Source of the DNA: an uncultured Ruminococcus sp.
Lineage (GTDB): Bacteria > Bacillota > Clostridia > Oscillospirales > Acutalibacteraceae
Direction of reading: 5' to 3'
Length of the DNA: 64,000 bases
NCBI GenBank assembly: GCA_902777275.1
Contig: CACYTI010000002.1
Location: 62,001-126,000, forward strand
Below, one piece after another: positions 25,514 through 35,646 of the stretch. A model generated the notes under the pieces. It saw only the letters and a program-made list of their open reading frames with translations. It had not been told where the DNA came from and did not search any database. The position numbers were made by a program, and so were the translations under genes. How positions within the stretch are numbered: position 1 is the first letter of the stretch; the number at the start of each line of letters is the position of its first letter.

Positions 25514-26513
25514 ACAGGGAAACGTTTCAATTTTTATTCCGCACAACGGCTGCCCTCATCAGTGCAGCTTTTGCAATCAGAAGAATATAACGGGGCAGGC
25601 ATACCAACCGACCGCAGACGACGTGAAAAGAACGCTTGAACAAGCCCGGATCGATTTGGGAGAGCGCAGCCGTGAAACCGAAATCGCTTTTTTCGGCGGC
25701 AGCTTCACCGCCATCGACAGGGGATATATGATTTCTCTGCTTGAGGCGGCGCGTCCGTTCGTCGGAGTTTTTTACGGTATACGCATTTCGACCCGCCCCG
25801 ACTGCATCGACGATGATATCTTAGATATTCTCGGAGCATACGGCGTGACCTCGATCGAGCTTGGCGCGCAGTCAATGGATAATTCTGTATTAGAATTAAA
25901 CAAGCGCGGTCATACTGCTGAGGACGTTGCGAACGCCTCGGAAAAAATCAAAGAAAAGGGTTTTTCTCTCGGGCTTCAAATGATGACCGGGCTTTACGGC
26001 TCAACTCCAGAAAAGGATATTTACACCGCAGAGCGGTTTATTGATATCCTTCCCGATACGGTGCGGGTGTATCCGACCGTCATCATGAAAAACACCGATC
26101 TGGCGGACGCTTATCTCAGCGGCAGATTCGTTCCGTACACGCTCGACGGATCTGTGGAGCTTTGCTCGCGTATCATTCTTATGTTTGCAAAAGCCGGCAT
26201 AAAACTAATAAGGCTCGGGCTGCATTATTCCGACAGCCTTGTTGAAAACAGCCTCGGCGGAAACTATCATCCCGCCTTTAAGGAGCTTTGCGAAAGCAAA
26301 ATATTATACGATGCCTTTATCGAAAAGGCTTCAAAACTCAAAAGCAAAAAACTTACAGTGACTGTCAATCAAAAATCGCTCTCGAAATTTGTCGGACAGA
26401 AAAAAAGCAATCTTTTAAAATTACGGGAGCAGGGGTACGATTTGGATATTCGATTTGACAACACATTGGAAAAGTACGATTTAGGGGTATGCGATGCGAC
26501 TGAAATCTCTTGA
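25509..26513 (+). CDS. Elp3/YhcC-like radical SAM protein (probable AUU start)
   Basis: The 334-residue protein has the radical-SAM cluster motif C15-x3-C19-x2-C22 (CPHQCSFC), then FFGGSFTAID and an SAM-binding barrel; it resembles the radical SAM part of Elp3-like proteins often found between rnc and smc. The first normal start codon (GTG at 25623) would remove the cluster cysteines. Upstream, the frame reads TGA TGG GCT ATT AAA CAG, so the only sensible start is ATT at 25509, which gives M-K-Q-G-N-V-S-I-F-I-P-H, a normal family N-terminus. GGAG lies ten bases upstream inside rnc. It overlaps smc by 20 bases. Its target, perhaps a tRNA base, is not known. Confidence 0.85.
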   Translation: MKQGNVSIFIPHNGCPHQCSFCNQKNITGQAYQPTADDVKRTLEQARIDLGERSRETEIAFFGGSFTAIDRGYMISLLEAARPFVGVFYGIRISTRPDCIDDDILDILGAYGVTSIELGAQSMDNSVLELNKRGHTAEDVANASEKIKEKGFSLGLQMMTGLYGSTPEKDIYTAERFIDILPDTVRVYPTVIMKNTDLADAYLSGRFVPYTLDGSVELCSRIILMFAKAGIKLIRLGLHYSDSLVENSLGGNYHPAFKELCESKILYDAFIEKASKLKSKKLTVTVNQKSLSKFVGQKKSNLLKLREQGYDLDIRFDNTLEKYDLGVCDATEIS

Positions 26514-29500
26514 AGTCCACGGCTTCAAAACATTTCCCGATAAAACAAAGCTGTCTTTTGAAAGCGGTATCACCTCGGTTGTGGGACCGAACGGCTCGGG
26601 CAAGAGCAACATCAGCGACGCTATTCGCTGGGTGCTCGGAGAACAGTCTCCGAAAAGCCTGCGCTGCTCGCGCATGGAGGACGTTGTTTTTAACGGCACC
26701 GACAAGCGCAAAAAAACGGGCTATGCCGAGGTTACGCTCAACATAGACAACAGCGACCGCTTCCTTGACTTCAACGGCGACGAAATTGCCGTTACGCGGC
26801 GCTACTACCGCAGCGGTGAAAGCGAATATTTAATAAATAAAGCCGCCGTTCGTTTGAAGGACATAAACGAGCTTTTTATGGATACGGGTCTGGGACGCGA
26901 CGGATACTCGATGATCGGACAGGGCAAAATCGACAGCATCGTTTCCTCAAAAAGCGAGGACAGGCGCGAGATCTTTGAGGAAGCGGCGGGCATTTCAAAA
27001 TACCGCTACCGCAAAATCGAGGCGGAGCGCAAGCTGAAAAACACCGAGGAAAACCTGCTGAGGCTCCGCGATATCGTCACCGAGCTTGAGGAGCGCGTCG
27101 GTCCGCTCAAAAAGCAGAGCGAGAAGGCGAAGCAGTTTTTGACGCTGAGCGAGGAAAAGCGCGGGCTTGAGATCGCGCTGTGGCTGCTGACTCTCGACAA
27201 CTCGCAAATGAATATCAAGGAGCAGGACGAAAAAATCGCCATAGCCAGGGCGCAGTATGAGGAAGCGGAGCAGGCGCTTGAGGATATTCAGGCGGAAACC
27301 GAGGAAAATTACCGCAAAAACGGTGTGCTCGCGGCAAAGGCGGAATCGGTGCGTTCGGGCATTACTTCGATCGACGGCGAGATCGCTGAAAAAAACGCGC
27401 AGATATCCGTAGCCGAAAACGATATCCTGCACAACAGCGAGAACATCTCGCGCGTTGAAGCCGAGATAGAACAGGCTGACAAAAGCGCGGGCGAGCTTGA
27501 AAAAACCATAGCCGAAAAGCAGGCGAAAATCGACGTTTTAGACGACGAGATCATAACAAAGCAAAAAAAATACGCCGAGTTCAGCGAACAGCTGAACGCC
27601 GTTAACAGCGATTCGGGAAAAAGCGGCGACGAGCTGCAGGAGCTCACGGCGGAGTTGTCCGTTCTAACGGCGCAGTCAGCCGACGCGCGCGTTATAGATA
27701 TGACTTCAAGCAGCACGATCACCGAGCTGACTCAGCGTATTGAGTCGCTCAGAGCGACGTCGGACGAAAAAGCCGTTCAAACGGGCGAGCTTGAGCAGAT
27801 GCTTGAGCGCTACCGCTTTGATATAAGCAATGCGCAGGAGGAAACCGTCTCGCTCAACAACATGATCGAGGGACTGGGAATAAAGCTTGAATCAAAAAGC
27901 CGCAGTCGCGACGAGCTGAAAAACAGCTTTGACAAGCTGACTCTCGATGTTCGCGAGCACCGCCGAAAAATTACGTTTTTGGAAAATATGGAGAGGAACC
28001 TTGAGGGATTTTCCAAGAGCGTAAAGCAGGTCGTTAACGCGTCGAAAAGCGGCAAGCTGAACGGAGTTTACGGCCCGGTTTCAAGGGTAATTTCGGTGCC
28101 GAAGCAGTATGCCACGGCAATCGAAATAGCCCTCGGAGCCGCAATGCAGAATATTGTGGTGGAAAGCGACGAGGACGCAAAGCAGGCTATCCGCTATCTG
28201 AAATCGACCGACGGCGGACGCGCGACGTTCCTGCCGCTCAACACGATAAAGACCCGCGAGCTGCACGAAAACGGGCTTTCCGAATGTGTCGGCTTTGTGG
28301 GCGTTGCAGCCGCGCTGTGCGCCTGCGACGATAAATTCAAAAATATTCTCGGCTCGCTCCTCGGAAAAATCGTAATAGCCGACGACCTCAACAGCGCTGC
28401 CGCCATAGCCAAGCGCTATTCCTACCGTTTTAAGGTGGTAACTCTCGACGGTCAGGTGGTCAACGCGGGCGGTTCGCTCACGGGCGGCTCTTTAGCGAGA
28501 AGCACGGGCGTGCTGAGCAGAGCTTCCGAGATAGCAAGGCTTAGAGAAAGCGCGGCGAGGCTCGACAAAAAGGCGGCGGAGTATGAAACAGCTCTCGGCA
28601 ACACAAGTGCCGAAATCGAAGCGATAGAAGAAGAGCTTCTCAACAGCCGTTCGGAGCTTTCAAACAGACAGCAGGATTTGGCAAGGCTTGAAGCTGAAAC
28701 GCGAGCCTGCGAAAACGAGATACAATCCTCACGCGAGGCGGCTGAGAACGCCGATACAGAGATACGGGAATGTCTTGACCGAATAAAGGGGCTGAAAAAA
28801 AGCCGCGGACAGGCTCGTGAAAGGTTAGCGCAGCTCAGCGTCAAAATTGCCGAAGCCGAGCAGAAGGTCAACGCCGTGACCGGAAGCCGCGCCGAGCTTA
28901 CAAAGCGGCGCGAGGAGCTGACGGCTACGCTTCAGAATATACGGCTTGAAATAGTCACCGCTCAAAAAGATATCGACGCGCTCAATTCCGAGATAGTTTT
29001 CGCGAAAAACTCGGGAGCCGACGCGGAGACGCGAAAAGCAGAGCTTAACGCGCAAATAGAAGATTTCAAAAAGGCGATAGAGGAAAAGCGCGGCGAGATA
29101 GCTTCCTGCCGCTGCGTTATAGAAAATTTAAAGAACACTCAGACCGCTCACGAAAAGCAGTTGAAGGCTTTGGGCGAACAGCGCGAGCTGCTTGAAAAGC
29201 GCGGAGTTGAGATCCGCGCCGCCGAGAGAGCCAAGAACGCCGAGCGCGAAAACTCGGGCAGAGAGCTTGCAAGGCTCGAGGAGCGTAAAATCAACCTGCA
29301 AAAGGAATACGATACGATCATCTCCAAGCTTTGGGAGGAATATGAGCTGACGCGCCGCGAGGCGGAAAAGTCGGCTGTAAAAATAGACGACCGACCAAAA
29401 GCGCAAAAGCGGCTCAACTCCCTGAAGCAAAGCATTAAAGCCTTGGGCAACGTCAATGTTTCCGCGATAGAGGAATACAAGGAGGTTTCGGAGCGCTATG

Positions 29501-30063
29501 AGTTTATGAGCGTTCAGGTCAAGGACGTTGAGAAGTCAAAAAGCGAGATAGAAAGACTTATCACGGGGCTGACCAAGCAGATGAAAGAGGTGTTCGCGGA
29601 AAGCTTTGAGCAGATAAATCGCAACTTCACCTTTACTTTCAAGGAGCTGTTCGGCGGCGGTACCGCGTCGCTGTCGCTTGCAGACCCGGAGAACATACTG
29701 ACAAGCGGCATCGACATCATCGTTCATCCTCCGGGAAAGATCGTCGTTCACCTCGACGCTCTTTCAGGCGGTGAAAAGGCGCTTGTCGCGATCGCGCTGT
29801 ACTTTTCGATCATGAAGGTCAGACCCGCGCCGTTCTGCGTAATGGACGAGATAGAGGCGGCGCTCGACGATGTTAACGTCAACCGCTTTGCTGCCTATCT
29901 GCGCAGAATGACCGATAAAACACAGTTTATACTTATCACCCACAGGCGCGGAACAATGGAGGAAGCCGATGTTCTTTACGGCGTCACTATGCAGGACGAG
30001 GGCATTTCAAAGCTGCTTGAGCTTCGTTCAACCGAGGTTTCCGAAAAGCTGGGTATAAAATAG
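26494..30063 (+). CDS. smc: Chromosome segregation/condensation protein SMC
   Basis: The 1189-residue protein has an N-terminal ATPase half with Walker A GPNGSGKSN (residues 32-40), a long coiled coil, a hinge domain (about 505-670, ending GGSLTGGS), the returning coiled coil, and a C-terminal half with signature LSGGEKALVAIAL and Walker B FCVMDEIEAALDD. It forms the ring that organises the chromosome together with ScpA and ScpB, which are not in the window. It starts within the radical SAM gene and is followed 12 bases later by ftsY. Confidence 0.98.
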   Translation: MRLKSLEVHGFKTFPDKTKLSFESGITSVVGPNGSGKSNISDAIRWVLGEQSPKSLRCSRMEDVVFNGTDKRKKTGYAEVTLNIDNSDRFLDFNGDEIAVTRRYYRSGESEYLINKAAVRLKDINELFMDTGLGRDGYSMIGQGKIDSIVSSKSEDRREIFEEAAGISKYRYRKIEAERKLKNTEENLLRLRDIVTELEERVGPLKKQSEKAKQFLTLSEEKRGLEIALWLLTLDNSQMNIKEQDEKIAIARAQYEEAEQALEDIQAETEENYRKNGVLAAKAESVRSGITSIDGEIAEKNAQISVAENDILHNSENISRVEAEIEQADKSAGELEKTIAEKQAKIDVLDDEIITKQKKYAEFSEQLNAVNSDSGKSGDELQELTAELSVLTAQSADARVIDMTSSSTITELTQRIESLRATSDEKAVQTGELEQMLERYRFDISNAQEETVSLNNMIEGLGIKLESKSRSRDELKNSFDKLTLDVREHRRKITFLENMERNLEGFSKSVKQVVNASKSGKLNGVYGPVSRVISVPKQYATAIEIALGAAMQNIVVESDEDAKQAIRYLKSTDGGRATFLPLNTIKTRELHENGLSECVGFVGVAAALCACDDKFKNILGSLLGKIVIADDLNSAAAIAKRYSYRFKVVTLDGQVVNAGGSLTGGSLARSTGVLSRASEIARLRESAARLDKKAAEYETALGNTSAEIEAIEEELLNSRSELSNRQQDLARLEAETRACENEIQSSREAAENADTEIRECLDRIKGLKKSRGQARERLAQLSVKIAEAEQKVNAVTGSRAELTKRREELTATLQNIRLEIVTAQKDIDALNSEIVFAKNSGADAETRKAELNAQIEDFKKAIEEKRGEIASCRCVIENLKNTQTAHEKQLKALGEQRELLEKRGVEIRAAERAKNAERENSGRELARLEERKINLQKEYDTIISKLWEEYELTRREAEKSAVKIDDRPKAQKRLNSLKQSIKALGNVNVSAIEEYKEVSERYEFMSVQVKDVEKSKSEIERLITGLTKQMKEVFAESFEQINRNFTFTFKELFGGGTASLSLADPENILTSGIDIIVHPPGKIVVHLDALSGGEKALVAIALYFSIMKVRPAPFCVMDEIEAALDDVNVNRFAAYLRRMTDKTQFILITHRRGTMEEADVLYGVTMQDEGISKLLELRSTEVSEKLGIK

Positions 30064-30075
30064 AGGAATGATATT

Positions 30076-30996
30076 ATGGGATTATTCAAAAAAATCAAAG
30101 AAGGACTCAAAAAAACCAGAAAGGCGGTCATGGGTCAAATCGACTCCGTGATAAAGTCTTTTACAAAAATAGACGAGGAGCTTTTTGAGGAGATCGAGGA
30201 GCTTTTGGTTATGGGCGACGTGGGCGTTACCACGGCAGAAAAAATCTGTTCCGAGCTGCGCGTCCGCGTGAAAAAGCGCGGAATCACCGACCCGCAGGAA
30301 ATAAACGGTCTGCTCCAGGAGATCATCACCGAAATGCTTTCGGGCGACAACGAGCTTGACATCTCAACTCAGCCGTCCATAATTCTTGTTATCGGCGTAA
30401 ATGGAGTGGGCAAGACGACCACTATAGGCAAGCTTGCCAAGCAGCTTTCGGATCAGGGAAAGCGCGTTTTGCTCGCGGCGGCGGATACCTTCCGCGCGGC
30501 GGCTATCGACCAGCTTGATATCTGGGCGCAGCGCAGCGGCTGCGAGATCATAAAACAGAGCGAGGGCAGCGACCCGGCAGCGGTAATCTTTGACGCTATC
30601 GCCGCGGCGAAGGCGAGAAGAGCCGACGTTATAATCTGCGACACCGCCGGCAGACTCCACAATAAACGCCACCTCATGGACGAGTTGGCTAAAATCAATC
30701 GCATAATCGACAGGGAGCTTCCCGACGCAGCGAAGGAAAAGCTTTTGGTGCTCGACGCGACAACGGGACAAAACGCCGTAAATCAGGCGGAGCAGTTCAG
30801 ACAAGCCACGGGAATAACCGGCATTGTGCTGACAAAGCTTGACGGCACCGCAAAGGGCGGCGTTGTTCTCGCTATCAAGGACGGACTCGGAATCCCCGTA
30901 AAATATATAGGCGTAGGCGAGCAGATCGACGATTTGCAGCCGTTTGACGCGCAGGACTTTGCGCGCGCGCTGTTTGACAAAACCGAAAGAGAGTGA
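30076..30996 (+). CDS. ftsY: Signal recognition particle receptor FtsY
   Basis: FtsY is the membrane-associated GTPase that receives ribosome-SRP complexes. The 306-residue protein has a short N domain and an NG core with GVNGVGKTTTIGKLA (P-loop), DTAGR and TKLDGTAKGG. The long acidic A domain of E. coli is missing, as is normal in Firmicutes. The C-terminus ends soon after the DDLQPFDAQDF motif. It is followed at once by rdgB; the ylxM-ffh genes that often come next are absent. Confidence 0.97.
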   Translation: MGLFKKIKEGLKKTRKAVMGQIDSVIKSFTKIDEELFEEIEELLVMGDVGVTTAEKICSELRVRVKKRGITDPQEINGLLQEIITEMLSGDNELDISTQPSIILVIGVNGVGKTTTIGKLAKQLSDQGKRVLLAAADTFRAAAIDQLDIWAQRSGCEIIKQSEGSDPAAVIFDAIAAAKARRADVIICDTAGRLHNKRHLMDELAKINRIIDRELPDAAKEKLLVLDATTGQNAVNQAEQFRQATGITGIVLTKLDGTAKGGVVLAIKDGLGIPVKYIGVGEQIDDLQPFDAQDFARALFDKTERE

Positions 30997-31001
30997 GCGC
31001 A

Positions 31002-31598
31002 GTGAAATTTATTATAGCAACAAACAACGCGAAAAAGCTTGTTGAGTTAGAGCGCATTTTGAATCCGCTCGGCATCGAGGCCGTTTCCGCAAAGGATGCC
31101 GGCGTTGTGCTTGAGGAGGTCAACGAGACCGGCACGACCTTTGCCGAAAACGCTTTTATCAAGGCGAACGCGGCGTTTGAGAAAACCGGAATGCCCGCCG
31201 TAGCCGACGATTCGGGCATTTGCGTTGATGCGCTCGACGGCAGACCGGGGATATTCTCGGCGCGCTACTGCCCGGAGCTTTGCGTGACAGACGACGACAG
31301 AACACAAAGGATACTTGACGAGCTTGAGGGCGTGCCCGATGAAAAGCGCGGAGCGCACTACACCTGCGCTATCTGCTGTATCCTGCCGGACGGAAGCAAA
31401 ATCGAGATAGAGGAGATCTGCGAGGGAAAAATAGGCTATGAGTTCATAGGCAACGGAGGCTTCGGATACGACCCGATTTTCATTCAGGGCGACAAAACCT
31501 TTGCACAGCTTTCGGCGGCGGAGAAGGATAAGGTCAGTCATCGCGGCAAGGCGCTCCGCGCTCTCAAGGCGAAATTAGAAGAATATTTGAAAGGATAA
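31002..31598 (+). CDS. rdgB: XTP/dITP diphosphatase (RdgB/HAM1 family)
   Basis: The 198-residue protein hydrolyses non-canonical purine nucleotides such as dITP and XTP to keep them out of DNA. The family marks are IIATNNAKKL at the N-terminus, ADDSGICVDALDGRPG, and SHRGKALRAL near the C-terminus. Two GTG codons are possible starts: 30993, overlapping the ftsY stop, and 31002, which gives the typical M-K-F-I-I-A-T-N-N start and has GAGAG upstream; 31002 is chosen. Confidence 0.93.
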   Translation: MKFIIATNNAKKLVELERILNPLGIEAVSAKDAGVVLEEVNETGTTFAENAFIKANAAFEKTGMPAVADDSGICVDALDGRPGIFSARYCPELCVTDDDRTQRILDELEGVPDEKRGAHYTCAICCILPDGSKIEIEEICEGKIGYEFIGNGGFGYDPIFIQGDKTFAQLSAAEKDKVSHRGKALRALKAKLEEYLKG

Positions 31599-31601
31599 GC
31601 T

Positions 31602-31895
31602 ATGCTTACAGGAAAACAAAGAGCGTATTTACGGGGACTCGCAAACAGTCTTGAGACGATCCTTATCGTGGGCAAGGGCGAGATAACCGATAACATAATA
31701 ATGCAGGCGGACACAGCGCTGACCGCCCGCGAGATAATAAAGGGCAAGCGGCTTGAAACAAGTGCCTACACCGCACGCGAATGTGCCGATATCATCTCGG
31801 AAAAATGCGGAGCGGACGTTGTGCAGGTCATCGGTTCAAAATTTGTGCTTTACCGCCCGAATCCGGACGAGCCGGTAATAAGGCTGCCGAGATAG
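31602..31895 (+). CDS. yhbY: YhbY-type RNA-binding protein (CRM domain)
   Basis: The 97-residue protein is a single CRM domain with LTGKQRAYLRGLANS, VGKGEIT and the VIGSKFVLYRP end. Relatives bind pre-50S ribosomal particles. It starts three bases after rdgB behind AAAGGA. In most Firmicutes yhbY is followed by nadD and then yqeK; here nadD is missing and a 74-base gap with a palindrome follows. Confidence 0.92.
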   Translation: MLTGKQRAYLRGLANSLETILIVGKGEITDNIIMQADTALTAREIIKGKRLETSAYTARECADIISEKCGADVVQVIGSKFVLYRPNPDEPVIRLPR

Positions 31896-31912
31896 TTTGA
31901 CAAATTGTCAAA
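31896..31912. repeat. 17-base perfect palindrome between yhbY and yqeK
   Basis: TTTGACA-AAT-TGTCAAA begins at the first base after the yhbY stop. It could be a repressor site or a very small hairpin; no promoter was recognised beside it. Confidence 0.5.
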
Positions 31913-31969
31913 ATTCAGCTTTGCGGCACGAATTGCCTTAGGTATTCAGGCATTTACAGGAGTGATTTT

Positions 31970-32545
31970 GTGCAGGAATATGATTATAAGGACTATAAAA
32001 AAATAATACGCGAGAAGATGGGCGATTTCCGCTACACCCACAGTCTTAACGTCGCCGAGGAAGCCGTTACACTTGCCAAGCTTTACGGCGGAGACGAACG
32101 CAAGGCGTACACGGCGGGGATCCTCCACGATATTACAAAGGAATTGTCAAAAGAAGAACAGTTGCAATTGTTCAAAGACGGTGGTATAATCTTAGACGAT
32201 GTGCAGAAAACCGCGCCCAAGCTCTGGCATTCGATCAGCGGCAGCATATATATCCGTCTGCGTCTGGGAATTGACGATCCCGACGTCATCAACGCCGTCC
32301 GCTACCACACCACGGGCAGAGCGGGAATGTCGCTGCTCGAAAAAATCATCTACACCGCCGACTTCACTTCTGCCGAGCGAAGCTACAACGGAGCGGATAT
32401 AATGCGTGAGAAATCGCGCAGGAGTCTTGAGGAGGCAATGCTTTTCAGCTGTCAGTTCACGCTGAAAAATCTCTCCGAAAAGTCAGCGGCAATTCATCCG
32501 GATCAGCTATTTTGCTATAACGACCTGGTATTGGAAAGGAATTAA
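31970..32545 (+). CDS. yqeK: YqeK-family HD-domain nucleotide hydrolase
   Basis: The 191-residue HD-superfamily protein has the metal ligands in RYTHSLNVAEEA, ILHDITKE, LWHSISG and VRYHTTGRAGM. Characterised relatives split diadenosine tetraphosphate into two ADP. The start GTG gives M-Q-E-Y-D-Y, with a GGAG site upstream. It lies just before rsfS in the usual order, but the normal upstream neighbour nadD is absent. Confidence 0.93.
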   Translation: MQEYDYKDYKKIIREKMGDFRYTHSLNVAEEAVTLAKLYGGDERKAYTAGILHDITKELSKEEQLQLFKDGGIILDDVQKTAPKLWHSISGSIYIRLRLGIDDPDVINAVRYHTTGRAGMSLLEKIIYTADFTSAERSYNGADIMREKSRRSLEEAMLFSCQFTLKNLSEKSAAIHPDQLFCYNDLVLERN

Positions 32546-32547
32546 TT

Positions 32548-32904
32548 ATGACGTCATTGGAAACCGCCGTTCTTGCAGCAAAGGCAATCGACGGCAAAAA
32601 AGGTCTTAATATACAGGTAATCGAAATTACCGACATCTCAGTGCTCGCCGATTACATGGTGATCGCCACGGGCAACAGCTCCACCCACGTTAAGGCTCTC
32701 GCCGACGAGGTGGAGTATCAGCTTGACAAGTCGGGTATTTCTGTCAGCCACATCGAGGGCTACCGCTCAAACACATGGATCCTCCTCGACTATATCGACG
32801 TGATTGTAAATGTGTTTGACGAGGAGGCGCGCGCTTTCTACGACCTCGACAGAATGTGGCAGGACGGCAAGCCGGTTGATTTAAGCAGCGTTTTGACAGA
32901 TTAA
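32548..32904 (+). CDS. rsfS: Ribosome silencing factor RsfS
   Basis: RsfS binds protein L14 on the 50S subunit and blocks joining to 30S when nutrients are short. The 118-residue protein has the DUF143 pattern [32 protein letters not shown] and [20 protein letters not shown]. It starts two bases after yqeK and is followed by leuS 16 bases later. Confidence 0.96.
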   Translation: MTSLETAVLAAKAIDGKKGLNIQVIEITDISVLADYMVIATGNSSTHVKALADEVEYQLDKSGISVSHIEGYRSNTWILLDYIDVIVNVFDEEARAFYDLDRMWQDGKPVDLSSVLTD

Positions 32905-32920
32905 TCATGGAGGGATCATT

Positions 32921-35335
32921 TTGAAATACAATCATAAGGCGATCGAGCCTAAGTGGCAGCAGATTTGGGAGGAAAAGGGCGTTTTCCACGCCTCGGACGA
33001 CAGCGAAAAAGAAAAATTCTACGCGCTTATCGAGTTCCCCTATCCTTCGGGCCAGGGACTTCACGTCGGGCATCCCCGACCTTACACCGCACTCGACACT
33101 GTAGCGAGAAAGAAAAGACTTCAGGGGCTGAACGTGCTCTATCCCATCGGCTGGGACGCTTTCGGACTGCCCACCGAGAACTACGCGATAAAGAATCACA
33201 TCCACCCCGAGATCGTAACAAAAAATAATATTCAGCGCTTTAAAAAGCAGATCCAATCGCTCGGCATATCCTTTGACTGGAGCCGCGAGATCAACACCAC
33301 CGATCCCGATTATTACAAGTGGACGCAGTGGATTTTCATTCAGCTTTTCAAGCACGGTCTCGCTTACAAAAAAGAGATGAACGTAAACTGGTGCACCTCC
33401 TGCAAATGTGTTTTGGCTAACGAAGAAGTTGTAAACGGTGTTTGCGAGCGCTGCGGCAGCGAGGTCGTTCACAAGGTCAAATCCCAGTGGATGCTCAAAA
33501 TCACCGAGTATGCCGACAGACTCATCAACGACCTTGATTTGGTTAATTATCCCGAGCGCGTCAAGGCTCAGCAGAAGAACTGGATCGGAAGAAGCACGGG
33601 CGCCGAGGTCGATTTCACCACCACGGCGGGTGATATCCTCACGGTTTATACCACACGCGCCGACACTCTTTACGGCGCGACATATATGGTAATCTCTCCG
33701 GAGCACCCGCTTATCGAGAAGTGGGCTGACAGCCTTAAAAATATGGACGAGATCCGCGCTTATCAGGCTGCCGCCGCCAGAAAGTCCGATTTTGAGCGCA
33801 CCGAGGTCGCAAAGGACAAAACGGGCGTAAGGCTCGACGGCGTAAGAGCGATCAATCCCGTAAACAACACCGAGATCCCGATTTTTATCTCCGACTACGT
33901 GCTTGTTTCCTACGGAACGGGCGCTATCATGGCGGTACCCGCTCACGATACCCGCGACTGGGAATTCGCTAAGAAATTCGGTCTGCCCATTATAGAGGTC
34001 GTTAAGGGCGGCAACGTTCAGGAAGAGGCGTTTACCGACTGTGCCACGGGCGTGATGGTCAATTCGGGTATGCTCGACGGTCTTTCGGTTGAGGACGCCA
34101 AGGTCAAAATCATCGACTGGCTCACAAAAGAGGGCAAGGGTCACGCCAAGGTCAACTATAAGCTCCGCGACTGGGTATTCTCCCGTCAGCGTTACTGGGG
34201 TGAGCCCATCCCGATAGTGTGCTGCGACAAGTGCGGATACGTGCCGATTCCCGAAAGCGAGCTTCCGCTTAAGCTGCCGATGGTCGAGTCCTACGAGCCG
34301 ACCGACACGGGCGAATCCCCCCTCGCGAAAATGACCGACTGGATAAGAACGACCTGTCCGTGCTGCGGCGGAGAAGCCGTGCGCGAAAGCGACACAATGC
34401 CTCAGTGGGCGGGCTCCTCGTGGTACTATCTGAGATATATGGATCCCCACAACAATGAGGCTTTAGCTTCCAAGGAAGCTCTCGATTACTGGTCGCCCGT
34501 TGACTGGTACAACGGCGGCATGGAGCACACCACGCTCCACCTGCTTTACAGCCGTTTCTGGCACAAGTTCCTCTTCGATATCGGCGTTGTTCCAACTCCA
34601 GAGCCCTATGCCAAGCGCACCTCGCACGGCATGATACTCGGAGAGAACGGCGAAAAGATGAGCAAATCGCGCGGAAACGTTGTCAACCCCGACGAAATAG
34701 TGGACGAGTACGGTGCTGACACAATGCGTATGTATGAAATGTTCATCGGCGATTTTGAGAAAGCGGCACCGTGGAGCAAGGCGAGCATAAGGGGCTGCCG
34801 CCGCTTTTTGGAGCGTTACTGGAATTTGCAGAATATCCTCGTTGACGGCGATTCGATCCGCCCCGAGCTTGAAGGAGCATTCCACAAGACGATCAAAAAG
34901 GTCGGAGACGACATTGAAAATATCAAGTTCAACACAGCTATCGCCGCATTAATGGCGCTTATAAACGATATTTCCAACACTAAATCAATAACTCGTGAGG
35001 AACTGCGCGTATTCTCCATCCTGCTCAACCCGTTTGCTCCGCATATTACGGAAGAGGTCTACGAGGCAAATAAGTTAGGCGAGGGCATTCTTGCCGAGGC
35101 TCAGTGGCCCGTATACGACCCGTCAAAGTGTGTTGAGGAAAGCGTTGAGATCGTTGTTCAGGTCAACGGCAGAATCAAGGCGAAGCTCAACGTGCCCGTT
35201 GACGCCGACAGAGAGACCATGCTTAAGCTTGCAAAAGCGGAAGAAAAAGTGACGGCGGCGCTTGAGGGAATGAAGGTTTTGAAGGAAATAGTTGTTCCGA
35301 AAAAGCTTGTCAATATTGTTGTAAGACCGGCTTAA
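32921..35335 (+). CDS. leuS: Leucyl-tRNA synthetase
   Basis: The 804-residue class Ia synthetase charges tRNA-Leu. It has the HIGH motif as HVGH (about residue 49), zinc-binding cysteines (CTSCKC...CERCG; later CDKCG and CPCCG), the CP1 editing domain (about 220-410), and KMSKS in [10 protein letters not shown]. The start is TTG behind GGAGGGA. No T-box leader is present, and the gene is co-transcribed with rsfS. The last recognisable part is the C-terminal tRNA-binding domain ending IVVRPA. Confidence 0.97.
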   Translation: MKYNHKAIEPKWQQIWEEKGVFHASDDSEKEKFYALIEFPYPSGQGLHVGHPRPYTALDTVARKKRLQGLNVLYPIGWDAFGLPTENYAIKNHIHPEIVTKNNIQRFKKQIQSLGISFDWSREINTTDPDYYKWTQWIFIQLFKHGLAYKKEMNVNWCTSCKCVLANEEVVNGVCERCGSEVVHKVKSQWMLKITEYADRLINDLDLVNYPERVKAQQKNWIGRSTGAEVDFTTTAGDILTVYTTRADTLYGATYMVISPEHPLIEKWADSLKNMDEIRAYQAAAARKSDFERTEVAKDKTGVRLDGVRAINPVNNTEIPIFISDYVLVSYGTGAIMAVPAHDTRDWEFAKKFGLPIIEVVKGGNVQEEAFTDCATGVMVNSGMLDGLSVEDAKVKIIDWLTKEGKGHAKVNYKLRDWVFSRQRYWGEPIPIVCCDKCGYVPIPESELPLKLPMVESYEPTDTGESPLAKMTDWIRTTCPCCGGEAVRESDTMPQWAGSSWYYLRYMDPHNNEALASKEALDYWSPVDWYNGGMEHTTLHLLYSRFWHKFLFDIGVVPTPEPYAKRTSHGMILGENGEKMSKSRGNVVNPDEIVDEYGADTMRMYEMFIGDFEKAAPWSKASIRGCRRFLERYWNLQNILVDGDSIRPELEGAFHKTIKKVGDDIENIKFNTAIAALMALINDISNTKSITREELRVFSILLNPFAPHITEEVYEANKLGEGILAEAQWPVYDPSKCVEESVEIVVQVNGRIKAKLNVPVDADRETMLKLAKAEEKVTAALEGMKVLKEIVVPKKLVNIVVRPA

Positions 35336-35376
35336 CGCTATATTAAATAAAATTCTTCTAAATTTCTACAATTCTA

Positions 35377-35405
35377 TTGACAATAAAAGCTGCATAATGT
35401 ATAAT
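35377..35405 (+). promoter_or_regulatory. Consensus promoter of rpsU
   Basis: TTGACA (35377-35382), a 17-base spacer and TATAAT (35400-35405) match the vegetative consensus perfectly. Confidence 0.9.
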
Positions 35406-35461
35406 ATCTTTGCAAATTATGCAAATCACCCATGCCTCTTGGCGGATGGGAGGGAAGATAG

Positions 35462-35638
35462 ATGGCAGAAATTAGATTAAAAGAGAATGAGTCTCTTGAA
35501 AGCGCTTTGAGACGTTTTAAAAAGCAGTGTGCGAGAGCCGGCGTAATTGCTGAGGTTCGTAAAAGAGAAGCTTACGAAAAGCCTTCTGTAAAGCGCAAGA
35601 AGAAATCTGAAGCAGCTCGCAAACGCAAATACAGGTAA
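35462..35638 (+). CDS. rpsU: Ribosomal protein bS21
   Basis: The 58-residue basic protein reads [20 protein letters not shown] at its start and ends [11 protein letters not shown], the pattern of 30S protein S21. A GGAGGGA ribosome site precedes the ATG. It has a consensus promoter upstream and a strong terminator downstream, so it is a single-gene unit, as is often seen. Confidence 0.96.
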   Translation: MAEIRLKENESLESALRRFKKQCARAGVIAEVRKREAYEKPSVKRKKKSEAARKRKYR

Positions 35639-35646
35639 TCAAACAG

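Noticed and set aside
24968-25546. 192-codon minus-strand frame across rnc
   Set aside because: Antisense to rnc with no family resemblance; a shadow frame.
32744-34450. 568-codon open frame on the minus strand across rsfS and leuS
   Set aside because: It is antisense to the confidently identified leuS and rsfS, has no ribosome site or family resemblance, and arises from the codon bias of leuS.
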